Shown here in pieces: positions 1 through 11,600 of a stretch of 64,000 bases of DNA. Below the pieces are notes generated by a model. That model searched no databases and had not been told where the DNA came from. It saw only the letters and a program-made list of their open reading frames with translations. Origin of the DNA: Aphelocoma coerulescens (lineage: Eukaryota > Chordata > Aves > Passeriformes > Corvidae); assembly GCF_041296385.1 (NCBI RefSeq), contig NC_091014.1, forward strand, positions 7,601,578 to 7,665,577, given 5' to 3'. The stretch's first letter is position 1. The number at the start of each line of letters is the position of its first letter. Position numbers and translations under genes: made by a program.

Positions 1-233
1 GGGAACCCCGTGTTGCTCCTACAGCCCTTCTGCACGTGCAGCAAGCTGGCTGCACCCAGTGATGGGTAAGGGAATAAACAATAAATAAATAATTGTGCAA
101 ATGAGGCAGCCCAGATACTCCTCCTCCCACCAGCCTGGGGCTCTTCCCTGCTGGCAGCATTGTCAGGTGGCTGAGTTTTGAATGAGTCAGGGGATGGGGC
201 TGCCATGCTCTCCTGACACACTTTCCTGCACAG

Positions 234-450
234 CCTCATAGACCCGATAGATCAGCTCCTGCCTGGAGCCAACAGCAAGTCCTGGTCAGAGAGGAAGAGC
301 TGCAGTCCTGCTTGGAATTTCATTGCTTCTTACAGAGCAGATGACGAGCTGTTCACATTATGGGCATCTTTAGGCCTGGTGAAACCACTTGATCCATATG
401 AAAATGTTACTGCCAAAGGATTGCATCCTATGGGAAGTGGAAGGGGAATG
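234..450 (+). other. Exon-like open segment (unconfirmed)
   Basis: A pyrimidine-containing acceptor (ctttcctgcacag, ending at 233) is followed by 217 bases that are open in one frame, then by a good donor (ggaatg|gtaaggg at 450/451). The frame begins after one leftover base and gives 72 codons. It starts LIDPIDQLLPG, includes ADDELFTLWASLGLVKP and ends GSGRGM. The open frame extends upstream to a TGA at 214-216 and downstream past the donor to a TAG at 589-591, so openness alone is weak evidence. I do not recognise the peptide and see no domain. Splice-like pairs around short open frames occur often by chance in introns. It could be a real internal exon, an alternative exon or a pseudo-exon. 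Confidence 0.22.
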
Positions 451-1317
451 GTAAGGGCAGCCCACAGCCTCATCCCACTTTACAGACTTTGGGATTATTC
501 ATCCAGACTATGCTCTTCCTCTGAATGTCAAATTAATGCCCAAAGACTGAAAAACTGCCACTATCACAAGAAAAAAATTTGCAGAAAATAGTCTCCCTCA
601 TACCTATGTTATTAAGACAACAGGTAGACAATCTTCCTTGCTGCCAACTTCCCAGTTAACACTCAAAATAACTTGCCCCGTACATAAACTCCTCCTGATC
701 TAACTCAGCCAAACTCTGTGAGCATCTTTATTTGGTGAGGTTTTCTTTTTTATTTCCCCCGGGGTGAACTTATTTTCTGGCTAATAATTCCTTTAAGGCA
801 AGTTTTGCAGTTTCATCCCATGTTTGCACATTGCATACAAGAGCTGTGATCCATCATTTGGGTTGCCAGTCCCTAATGCAGCCCAAAGAAATAAATATCA
901 ACAGCAGAGCTAAAATTGGAGGCCCAGAGGGAAAGAGGATAAAGGATCTCTGGTGTCTTTGCACAAGGATGAGTAGAGTGGTCCTGGGATAGGTGCTTCA
1001 TCAACTTTTGAGCATAGCTGTGCTTCAAGAAAACCAAGATATGCCTTGGAAGGGTCTTGCTTCCCCTGGAAGAGCTCTGTATTCATCCTGTTTGCCACAC
1101 ACAAAGGACACAGCACAATCGAAGGGAAAAGGATCTAAATTACTTACGAGGGAAATCCTTTACCAATGACAGACTTAGAAGCCTTTTATGAGTCACATCA
1201 ACCTCTTTGCAGGGGCTCCTGGTCACCTTCTGGTTCATTCCCTACTACATTCTGCAGCAAGCACGATGAGTCATCATAGGATAATGACTGTGTGGCAATA
1301 AAGTACATAGCAATAGA

Positions 1318-1345
1318 TTATTATTATTATTATAATTCTTATTAT
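1318..1345. repeat. ATT-rich microsatellite
   Basis: A short run of ATT units grades into AT-rich sequence. It resembles the decayed A/T-rich tail of an old retroelement, but no body is recognisable upstream. Confidence 0.7.
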
Positions 1346-4300
1346 TTTCCCCGAAGATGTTAGCATGTCTGTTAATCTCTCCTACACCTGACTTTTTAAA
1401 TTCCTTATAAACTCACATAAAATTTTAACTTTTTGTACAGTTTCACACTTGAAACGTGGAATACTTGCAGCAAAATGTTCCAGATATCACTCGTTTGTGC
1501 ATGCAGACAGGGTGTAATTATATGAGAGCATCCAAGTCTTCTGGGAACACATTCGCAGGAGGTTTCGTTTAGTTATAGAAGAAAACAGGACAATTTATTT
1601 GCTGTTGAAAGCAATGTGATTTGCTGGAGAAAAAAAAATCAATGTGAGTTCATAGGAAGATGACCAAAGTGACCCAAGGCAGGGGAAGTGATAGTATGTG
1701 TGAAATATTTTTAAAGGACAAATTAAGATTTATGGCTTGAAGTGTCCTTTCAGTGGTCATTGAGTGTTTTGTACCTACTGTATCATTAAGCATTGGGAGG
1801 TGTGAGTGGTGGTGGCCCTGATCAATGGAGCCAAGTCACTGGGCAGTGCATCACTCAGGTACTGTAACAGAGACAGTCAATAGAGAGCACTGAGCAGTGT
1901 TATATATAACACATAATAGAAAACACACTTACAAAAGTCATTCCAGATGTCGGGGGGAAAAAAAAAAAAAGCAAAATGTTAATCTGTGCACAGAGCTGTT
2001 GGGTTTGTTTGGTTTTTTCCTTCTTGTTTTGAATAACACTCCAAGAACTGATATGCTTCCAGTGGGGAAATATGTCACCGGGTTGTTTCCAGCCACTGCT
2101 AATCAGCAGGTTTGACACACATTTGATGTCGAGAGCCAGGGCTGTGGCTGTGCCCAGGCTGGGCGGCCGCCAGCGGTTCTGCCCGAGTGGCAGCAGCTGA
2201 CAGGGTCAGTGCAGGGTGGGCATCATCCCCCAGCTGGCTTTCACAGGCAGGACGGGGTGAGATGCAGAGCACATTTGGATGACAAGCAGCTGACTCATCC
2301 TCAGAGATGCAGAGGTTTTCAGAAACCAGTCCTGCTTGCAGAAGTCTGGTTTGACCCTTGCTGCTCCCACTTTGTTCCCGAGCGCATCCAGCGCTGAGCA
2401 GGGCAGAGCTTGGGCTGCAAGACTGGGACATCTCCCATGGGCTCTGCCTGCACACCCTGCATGAGGGGCAGGAATGGGTCCAACCTGCCTTCTCTGGTCC
2501 TGACAGCTCCTGATGCTGAACACTTGTGTGTCTGGTGACGACCAGAGCTCAGACTTGCCCCACTCTGGGCTCAAGAAGGGAAAACAACTTTCAGGACACA
2601 GCCTATGCTTTTACACCCCCATTCATTGCCTGACTGATGCCAGGATCTTGTATCACCTGTATACCTGTATTGAGAATTCTTTGGCTATTGGTGCAGCAAG
2701 ACCAGGTCATCTCTGCATCCGGGCATCTCATGACATACTAAATATGCACAGTCTGTAACCTCTGCATAGGAGAGACCTGGAACAAACACCTCAATACAGA
2801 CCTGTTTTTTACCATATGCCTCTGCTTTTTAAGAGTCAGGGAAGGATGTTCCTTTCTGGAACTAAACTCAGCAGCTCTTTAGTACTATGAAGAATCAATG
2901 CAGAAGAGTTAAGGGTGGGAAGAGAAGAGGGAACAGCCTGATGCAATGTCTGCAAACTCAGCGGCTGGATCGGAAACCCCCGAGCCCCAAGCTCCCCGGA
3001 TTCAATGGATTCAATACCCATTTTGTAGCAGCCTTCTGCCATGTACACAATCAGCTGTGCCTGTGAGAGGGGACTGAGAAAGTGAGGACACAGCCCAGCA
3101 TCACTGGATTTGCAGATTTCCCTCAGAATTGCTATCAGCACTCCCAGAACATTTCAGAAGGCACATTCCATGGTGTAACACAAAGGCAAAGCAGAATCGG
3201 TGCTTCCCTGCAGTTCTCCCTGGTCTTGGTGAGGAACAAGTCTCTTTCCCCAGTTCCCACCACCTCCTGCAGCACAAACCCAGGTGACACCTTCAATGAC
3301 TGCATAACCACCCCAGCTGGGATGCAAAGCATCCCAGGGAGCCCAGACCACTTCAGACAGAACTTTTTTCCTTTTGTATTTTGCAGTTCAGAATTGCAGA
3401 AGATGGTGGAAGTCACCGTCCAAATTTATTTTCCAGCACGCTTCCACTCTGGGGGAAGATGTGTGTGTGTGCACAAAGGAAGCACTGTGTTTGATTACAC
3501 ATCCCCTAAATCATCCCTGTCCCCTTGCATGCCCCATTTCACCAGAAAATGAGTGTGTGAGCACACACATGGCAGCCACGTGTTGGGATGATTGGTGTCT
3601 TCACAAAACCCTGGGCGGGGGTAGCCAGGAGAGACACTCCCCATGCACAGCAAGGATAAAACCATGTTTAAATGTGGAAAGAACTCTATCCACACTCCCC
3701 TCTCCAGGACAGGTGCCACATTTCAGCTTCAGATTCTGTGCTGCCTTTCCAAGCTGCTCACTTGATGCAGCAGCTTTCCATCCCCTGCTTGTCCTGCATA
3801 AACCCAGGGTCAGCCTGTGGCTGCTTCACTATCTGCAAAGCACTTCCCTGTGTGAAATAATTCAGCTGGGAAGGACGGGATGCCAGCAGCGCTTACAGCG
3901 TGTGTGGTACAGCTGCAGCCACGTTCAGTCCCACACAGCTGGGAAACCCAAACAAGGGTGGGTTTATTTTGATTGGGAGATCTGGGGACTTCTAAGAAGA
4001 AAAATAAATAAATAATCTAAACACTAGAGCCTGAGCCTAGTGGGTTGGCAAGCCCAACAGCCATTGTCAAAATGTTAGGCGTTACGTGTAGAAGTGTACA
4101 TAAAAAGGATTTCTCTAACCAAAATAGGAATATTAACTTCTTTTTGGTTTGCAGCTTTCTAGGAGATTTTCATCGGACCTTTTTACAGTGAATTTAAGTA
4201 AAAAAAAAGTCAATTTACCTACCCTTTTTTCTGTCTCAATGACTTTTCCCAAAGATTACTACACTAAATCCCACCTCATCCCACCAGTGCAGGCAGAGGG

Positions 4301-7300
4301 TGAAAAGAGCATTTAGCTACCCACTTTTCTTGAGGGTGAGGAAGCAGCAACTGTTCCACACCAGGTGAAAATGTCACAGAGAAGCTCAGGACAACAGCAG
4401 AAGTATTGCCTATCTGTTAGGAAAGGAGCAAAGTGGGTTGTAAGCAAGAACATTGTTGGTGGCACTGGAAATCAGATGGTCCCAGCTCCTCTGGCCTCCT
4501 CTGCACTTTAAGGCTGGGCAAGGCTGAAGCCCTACCTCACCCCACAGAGATGCACCCAGGGTATCTGGCACCAGGCTTGCAGCCTCAGAGGAGTGTCACA
4601 CAGCCATGATGCAGAGATGCACTGGGAAGGGAAGGTACATCAGGGTCTTCTACTTTTTTTGGCAGGCAGCCTACTAGAGCGAAACACAGGCAAGGAGTAA
4701 ACCTTCAGGCTGACATTGACTCGTGAGTAGGTGGAGAGCAAAGGTGACTTGGAGCAGAGGATACAGGATCAAAACTTGTATGCTTCCGATTCATCAACAT
4801 GAAAGTGCTCCCAGAAGCTCAGAACTGATCAAATATCTGTCTGGGATCCCTTCTCAGTGTCAGATCAGAGAGAAAAGCAATCAAAGTCGTTTTTGGTCCT
4901 TAACAAGGTTCATCCCCAGAAAAGAAGATGGGGTTCTAACTCATTGTGCAGCCTCACGAAATTGTGGCTTTCTAGGCACGTGGCACATACTGAGATTTAC
5001 AGAAGGGCTAGGGATTAAGTTGCTATGAGTCTGGGAGCAGAAAAAATGTCAGTGGATGTTGTTAGTTGCAGTGGTCCCTGAGGCCATGCTGGGCAATGCA
5101 TTGCTGGCTTAGGGAACCTGAGAGAGTCTGGGACAACCTGGGATTTGGAGCTGGTGGAGGCTTGTAAGCAATTCCATCAGAGCTTAACCTTGTCAGACCT
5201 TGCTGCTTGCTGGGCTGCCATGCTCTGCTTGCACTGGGCTGCAGGGCAGTTCTCTCCTCCAGCTGCTGGAAGGAGCAAGCCAGCAAGGATGACTGGAGAT
5301 TGGCATTGCTGAGTGACCTTGGAAGCCAGATGTGCACGTTATCCTGCGAGGAAGCATGGGGACCCTGAGGAGCCACTGTTACCTGCTCTTACAACTGATC
5401 CCATAGCACTGTGTCCTCCCAGCTTTCCAAGAGATGGGACATTTGTGGGATGGCTCCCACCTAGATGGATATTTTGGGTGCAGCTCAGAGAACAAGGAAC
5501 CCTGATTTCCTCAAACCCAGAGTGTTTTGAGTAAAAGACACCATGTTTCTTGAGAGCTGAGCATAAGCGTGGTGCTGTGCGTGACAGCAGCCTTTGCTTG
5601 TTCCAGCGATCCAGCTCACAAGAAGTGGGTTATACAGTGCCTTTGCACATCTTCAGGGGACACCACTAAGCCCTGACCCCAAATTTGGTCAATGCTGGAT
5701 CAACAGATTCCTTAATACCTTCTCCATGTATCATCCCTCTCGCAGTGCATGACCCTTCCTTCACAGTCCTAACAGATTGCAGCTTGAGACTTCAGTGACT
5801 CCCCAGCCCCTTTCCGATTCTCCCTAATACAGTGTTTTCTCCCTCAGCCATACAAGCAATTTCACTTTGCCTTTGCTGTCTGTTAAGCTGTATTCAAAAC
5901 TGATCAAGCCTTCTGCTACTATTCACACCATAACAGTAGCAACAAAGGGGTAATGTACCACTGTAATTACCTGGGATGTGTGGGACCAGACTCCAGGACT
6001 TGGGAAGTCTTCCCCAGTCTTTTGTCCCTCTTAACAACACCCAGTGCACTAGCCGAAGCTCTTGATCTGGCTAAAGAGTTTGACAGGATCTCTCTCCACA
6101 TCAAGTGATGCTGCATTGCTCTATGGCCCTGAGCAACCCAATGCTGTGACCACAGGTATCATCAAATATCAAGGTGCATTTTTAATGCAATAACCAGTTC
6201 AGACATGCAACAACAGGACCACCAGAAATAATCTACCAGGAGACATGAGTAGCTTGCCCAAAAGGGTTGTGAGTGGCTCACTGGTGCATCTATGCTCAAA
6301 TAACAGCAGAGATATTTTTAGCCAGGATATTTAAAACAAAAATTCACCTAAGAACAAAATGTTTATTTGAGATGTGCATAAATCCATGTGCTATGCCCCA
6401 CTGGTGCACTTCTCCCTTCTGTGGGAACTGATCACACAGTGTGATTGATGAGCAACACCAACTCCTTCAACCTGTTTGGTCCTCTGAGGGATACAGCTGA
6501 TGTTTGCAGCAGCACAAGGTGGTACTGAGCTGAAGACCCTCCAAAATACTCCCTCTTTTACCAAGAAGCAAAATTCTTTACCTCCTCATGGCTTCTGCCA
6601 CAGCCCCCTTGCTCAGCAGCACAGCTGGGCTGCAGAAACCACCTCACAAGCAGCTCGCCCTCCTGCAGAATGTTGCACATACCTGCTTGGCACTGATGCT
6701 TAAAACCACCTTCCAAATATTAATGTTTGGAAGAGAACAGACTACCTGTAACCTGTGCCAGGGAGGTCGAGCCAAGCAGCTCTGAGCCACTAAGCCGAGC
6801 TGGTGCACCATCGCCTGGGCAGGGTCAGCATCGCGGTCCAAGTGAGTGTGCAGGCAGCAGCCCTCCTGCAGGCCCTCTGCCATCACCCAAAGGAGAAGGG
6901 GATAAGCCTGATGGGTTTAGCTCCATCGGGATTTCTCTGGTGCCTGGCAGGCAGCTCTAGGCAGGAAAGATGGCACAGACGCCCACGCCGGTAACAGTCC
7001 CCTCCACGCATGGGTGGGGGATGCGCATCAGACCCCGGGGACCAATCTAGAGGGAACCGGGTCCGAGACACCCCGATATCCAGCTGGCGCTGGGCAGAGC
7101 CAGGATTCAACCTCTCCCGATACCCGAGGCACGGGGAAAGCCCGGTTCAGCCGAGCCCATGAAGTGCAGCGCGCCGGCACAGGCACCACACCCCCTTCGC
7201 CGGAGGAAAGGGCGAGCGGTGCCGGGGTTTTTGTTCAGGACAAGGTTTTAAAATCCCAAACCACACCACTGGGAGTTCAGCTTTCCCTGCGACCTGACTT

Positions 7301-7630
7301 GCCTGGGAGAGATTCGCTAGATCGCTCCGCATCTGTGTGTGCTGCGTTGCTAAACCGCTGCCAGGGCTATTATTAGAAACAATTGTCTCTCCTGGAAATT
7401 ATATAGAGAGGTTTGAAACAACTTTTCTCCTGCCCTCCCCAGCAGCCGGCGGGTAACAATGCGGCCAAGAGCCCTCCTTACGCGGAGCCTGTCTGCAAGG
7501 CGTGCAGATGCACTCCCATACAGGCACAGTTTGGAAGCAGAGCTATACATTTGTCTTTTCTAGCCCTGAATCTGGAGCAACTTTTCTATTCCCGACTCAG
7601 GAAAAGGTGCACAGGGGAAAGGAAAAACAA

Positions 7631-7663
7631 GCCGGGGGCTTTCCCCTTAGCGAAGCCCCCGGC
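7631..7663. promoter_or_regulatory. Perfect GC hairpin in CpG island
   Basis: An inverted repeat has two perfectly complementary 11-base arms (gccgggggctt at 7631-7641 and aagcccccggc at 7653-7663) and an 11-base loop. It would be very stable if transcribed. It lies about 230 bases 3' of the TTATATAG element, where a plus-strand leader would run. It could be a 5'-UTR structure, a cruciform or a transcription-factor platform; nothing in the sequence decides between these. Confidence 0.7.
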
Positions 7664-8370
7664 TCTGCATTAAACTTGCTGCAGCCATTTGGGAAGGGAA
7701 GGAGCAGTCCATCTTGGCAGTCAGTGGGGACAGGCAGCCAGATTGCTTGGGAAGGGGGGAAGGAATCACAGCACCGGCTTCTCTCCCCCCACACACACCG
7801 TCTCCTTCCCTCAGCCGCCGCGCTCGGCTCCTTTACTCGCCCACCGAATTCAAGGGTTTGGGGTTGGGTTTTTCATTTTTGGAAAGGACAGGGAAAGCAG
7901 CTGCTGCCCACATTTCTCTCCGTTTGAGGTAAATGGAGGGAGGGGGCGTGGAGCAGCCCGCACACTGCGGCTGGGCTTTCCCCGGGGGCCGGGGCTGGAA
8001 GGGGAGCCCCGGCCCGCCTCGCCGCCCCTCCGCAGACAAAGACCCCGTTACCTTCTCCCGCTGCCTCGGCGGCCCCGGCGGCCCCTCAGCTCCGAGCCCG
8101 GGGCGAGCGCATCCCCGCCGCACCGCGTCTCCAGGCCGCGGCTCTACCGCCCCGCATCCATCGCCCGCCTCTCCGCCGCGGGGTGCGCGGGATGCGCGGC
8201 CCTTCCCTCCGCTCGCCGCCGCTCCCTGCCGCTCCTAGGGCAGTCCCATCCTCCCTGCCGGGATGCCGGAACCCTCCTTTCCCCCTTCTTCTTCCCTTTC
8301 CCCGCCTGCCGGCCCCTGGCGCCCGGCTCCTGTGCGGCCGCTGTCGCGCTACGAGGCTGCGAGGCTGGAG

Positions 8371-8432
8371 CCGGGGAGGGAGGAGGAGGAGGAGGAGGAG
8401 GGGGAGGAAGGAGGAGGAAGGAGGGAGGAGGG
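8371..8432 (+). repeat. GGA/GGAA purine tract in CpG island
   Basis: About 60 bases consist almost entirely of G and A in GGA, GGGA and GGAA units. The repeated GG dinucleotides give two-quartet G-quadruplex potential. GGAA units are also ETS core sites. Translated on the minus strand this makes a leucine run that mimics a signal peptide (MTQRQLLLAALL...), which I consider an artefact. Confidence 0.8.
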
Positions 8433-10525
8433 CAGCGAGCAGCAGTTGGCGCTGGGTCATGTGAAACAGATGAACCCGGCTCGGGCCTGCCAACATCTGG
8501 GCTTCCCCTCGCCTCTGGGAGGAGGATGAAGGGATGAAGGGATGGAAGGACCCAGGGAGGAATGGTGCGGGGTGGCGGTATTCACCCCCGCTGCCCACGC
8601 GTGCACACCTTGAGATGATAACGGAGACGGGCGAGAGCAGCGGGGATGCTCCGAGGGGAGCCCCGGCTGGAGGAAGAGACGGGCAGCGCGGGCCCCGGGC
8701 ACCCTTGGGGCTGGAGACAGAGCAGCTCCTGCTGAAGCCCTGGGGAATAGGGCAGCCTCCCATCTGGTGATTTTTCCCCCTGCTCCTATGTAGTCTCTGG
8801 GCATAAAGGGGCCAGTGGGCTGCAGAGTCCTTCTGGATACAATAACCAAATGCTAGAACACGAGCACAGTTCCCTCTCCTGTTTCTAAGAGCCCAGCCGT
8901 AAACCCAGAGTTGTGTATGCAGCCCGAGGCAGGCTCACCAGTCCATCTCGCTCCACCCAATGGGATGGCTTTGATTAAGGGGGTAAATATTGAGGCAGTT
9001 CTGACCTCTGGCTGCTGAGGGTTAAGACCAAGTAGCTAAGGTGGCCCAGCTCTGCTCTGGAGGCGATCCCAAGGTCAGGACACAGGGGCAAGAAGCAGCA
9101 AAAGTATCCATCCCTGCTGCAGGAAATGCAGGTTGACCGTGGCTCCCTTGCAAGGGTAAAGATTGTGGTTTTATGGGTTCATCTAATCCACATGTAGATC
9201 CAGCCAGTGAAGTGACCCTGGGGGGCAAACCACCAGAACACAAACTACAAAACTTCCTGGAATTTTAAACCTAAACAAATAGAGAAAGGTACAACTTCAA
9301 GTTGCCTCCCAAATTCTGTGCTGCTCTTTCCTTCGTCAGAGGTCATAATGTGTCTCAAGCAGGTCCTATCTGCAGTGCTGAAGAAGAGCATGAAACCCCA
9401 GCAGTGGTTCAGTCCTTACCCTGATTAGAACTAGCAAGGAAAATTCACCCTCCCACGTGGATTTTCACTAAAATAGGAGGTGAGGCTGCTTCAAAGGTGC
9501 ACTCACCATACAGGTGCCTGCTTGTGCTTGTTGCTCTCTTGGAGTATGCCAAAGCCATGGACTCTGCCTTTGGGGTAGGATGATCCTTTAACTAGCTGCC
9601 TCAAGGCAGTTTCCCCGCCCATTGCTCTATGGCACCCGTTGCCCCTCCAGGCAACTCTCCTGGCAGGATCTGCCTCCAAACCCAGAGCAGACCCAGAATG
9701 TGGTGCAGCTTTATCAATCCAGTGAAAAAAGAGCTCTCCTGGGAGGTTGAATAAGCAGCATCAGAGATTGTTTTGCTTCATGCATAGCAGCAAATACTGG
9801 AAAGCAAAGTTCACTCTACCCAGAATTTTAATGTTCAGCTTTCAGGGCAGGTGTGGGGAGTTTCATCACACTTAGCTTGAAATTACCAACTCCCTACAAC
9901 AGTCCAGTCTCTTCCTTTGGCACAAAACAGGCGTGGGTTTTGGAATAGTTTGGAGACAGCAAGCGAGCATCTTTACTCATGCCACCTGTTACAGTGGCGT
10001 GTGCCCAAAGAGCAGTTGGACCCTCACACCTGTGAAACCTAAAGCTGTGTCTTCCTCATATCTTCTGTAAGGAGATGACCTCTCCTACCCATCCAAGGCC
10101 CCATGAACAACACTTACCCAAAAGGAAGTGCTTAACATTTCCTGCAATGGTGGGAGACATTCCTGCTACATTTCCTTTATCCTCTAATCCGTGAAGCAAC
10201 ATTTGTAATAAAAATACGTTGCTGGTCTGAGTGAAGTTGACATCCTCTAGGTATCTGATGGAGTTAACAAAGATCTTAGAAATGGGAACTGTTACTTATA
10301 ATGTGGAAAGACAGTGGAGTATTGTCCTTGCCAAGAGCTGATTATGATTACTCAATCAGAAAGGGTGACTTTTCCCCAGAACTGGACAAGGATTTTGCCC
10401 CAGCTCTTCTCATTTATTCATTGCACCCTTCTTTCCTAGAGAAACAGGCCAGATTTGGGTTTCTTCCCTGATAAAAAGTCATTCATCTCATGCACATTCC
10501 TCTCTAAATTTCCCAGTTATATCTC

Positions 10526-10577
10526 AGCAGCAGCAGCAGCAGCAAAAGCAACAGCAGCAGCAACAGCAACAGCAGCA
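10526..10577 (+). repeat. CAG/CAA trinucleotide repeat
   Basis: Interrupted CAG repeats with CAA and AAAAG interruptions. On the plus strand this would read as polyglutamine in one frame, but no ATG-initiated open frame or splice context supports a coding role. It is best called a microsatellite. Confidence 0.85.
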
Positions 10578-11592
10578 AAATCCCTTTTCTTCAAGGAAAT
10601 TCCATAATCTCACAAGATCTCTGGAGCTGGCACTACCAAAACAATACACCCTGGTAATAAACATCCAGTCTGGAGGCAGCAAAGCTGCTGTCATTGCAAC
10701 GATTAGAATCTGGGAATGGCCATGCTTCTTCCAAGCTGGTTCCTGTCATGGCAGGTCCCAAAAACAGAACAGCAACCCATATATGTAACTTTGACATGCA
10801 CAAAATCCAGCTTCCAGCAACCAGATGCCTCTGTGCCAAAGTAAAAAACATGCTGATTCCTTTGTCTTGGTTCCTGATAACAAAGCTAGGAGGAAACACC
10901 ATGGCCTTGTGCTGGAGAATTACTGTTGACAATTCATTCCCACTCTCGTTAGCAAAGATTAAAGAACCAAAGTACTTTACAGGGAACGTGGTGATAGGAC
11001 TGTGGGTGCCATCAGAATGTGTGAGCTGTTACATGAACATTTCTAGTAGTTTCAGAAAAGCTTAATGAATACTGTCTACCCCCAGAACTGCATTAATTAG
11101 CACTAACGGGCTGGAGGAGAGTCATGTCATGAAGTAATATTCACACTTACTCCATGATTTGCATCCGTAAGAGGTGCAGTGCTTTACAGAAGTCGATGTT
11201 ATTTCCCCCATATGGTACATCTGAAACCCATGGAAGGTGAGGAAAATGCTTTCAAAGAACATTCAGGATTTCCTGAAGGTATCTAACTGCCTGCCTCCCT
11301 GTGGAAGGTGTTCAGTAGTCTAACTCTCATTGATTGCACAACTCTTAACTCATAATATCTGAGTGGCAGTAAAAGATTAAAAAGCCTCAAAACTTAAAAA
11401 GCAACATGGGCCTAAGTAACTTGGGAGCTGAATTCCATTTCCAGAGATGATATAAGCTGTTAGGCACACAAATTTCACTGTAAATCAATGCAGCTGATTT
11501 ATTGTAGCCACGACAAAGGTCAGCCAGACCTAGAAAATGAAATGTCAGGTTAGCCTATGGGTTAATTCATGTGGTCCCTCTGAAATTCATGG

Positions 11593-11600
11593 TATAAAAG
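11593..11600 (+). promoter_or_regulatory. TATA-box-like element
   Basis: GGTATAAAAGGG is a very good match to a vertebrate TATA box with G-rich flanks. The expected start region (about 11620-11630) lies in a short CpG-containing patch. The first ATG downstream (11646) opens only seven codons before a stop. It could serve a tissue-restricted or non-coding transcript, or be a chance match. Confidence 0.2.

Larger units (their letters stand above)
1..6959. other. Non-coding stretch, no gene recognised
   Basis: Stops occur in every frame at the density expected of non-coding DNA, and CpG is scarce until about 6.8 kb. The stretch holds an AP-1 consensus TGAGTCA at 183-189, one exon-like open segment (listed separately) and an ATT microsatellite near 1318-1345. 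Moderately GC-rich patches at 2.1-3.9 kb give overlapping ORFs of 60-213 codons on both strands. None of these has low-complexity domains, recognisable motifs or a consistent splice framework, so I treat them as chance. No CR1-like 3' end was found here. Confidence 0.6.
6960..8760. promoter_or_regulatory. CpG island, probable gene promoter / 5' end
   Basis: This is the only part of the window dense in CpG. It includes long C/G-rich runs at 7.0-7.2 kb and 7.95-8.45 kb. Visible elements are a KLF/CACCC-type GGGGCGTGG at 7943-7951, an Sp1-type CCGCCCC at 8147-8153, a YY1-like CCATCTTGG (minus strand) at 7709-7717, an M-box TCATGTGA at 8457-8464, and a TTATATAG element at 7399-7406. Donor-like sites occur on both strands: TTTGAG|GTAAAT on plus at 7928/7929 and GAAG|GTAACG on minus at 8052/8051. 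CpG islands of this size in vertebrates usually mark promoters, so a 5' untranslated exon is likely here. Direction and gene identity cannot be decided. The long frames across it (282 codons plus, 225 codons minus) reflect GC richness and lack recognisable protein features. Confidence 0.75.

Noticed and set aside
7689..8763. 282-codon plus and 225-codon minus frames in the CpG island, the latter with a leucine run like a signal peptide
   Set aside because: GC-rich DNA has few stops; the leucine run comes from the GGA tract, and donor-like sites cut through the frames.
10526..10577. Polyglutamine-coding exon from the CAG/CAA repeat
   Set aside because: No open reading context or splice sites beyond the repeat; simple microsatellite.
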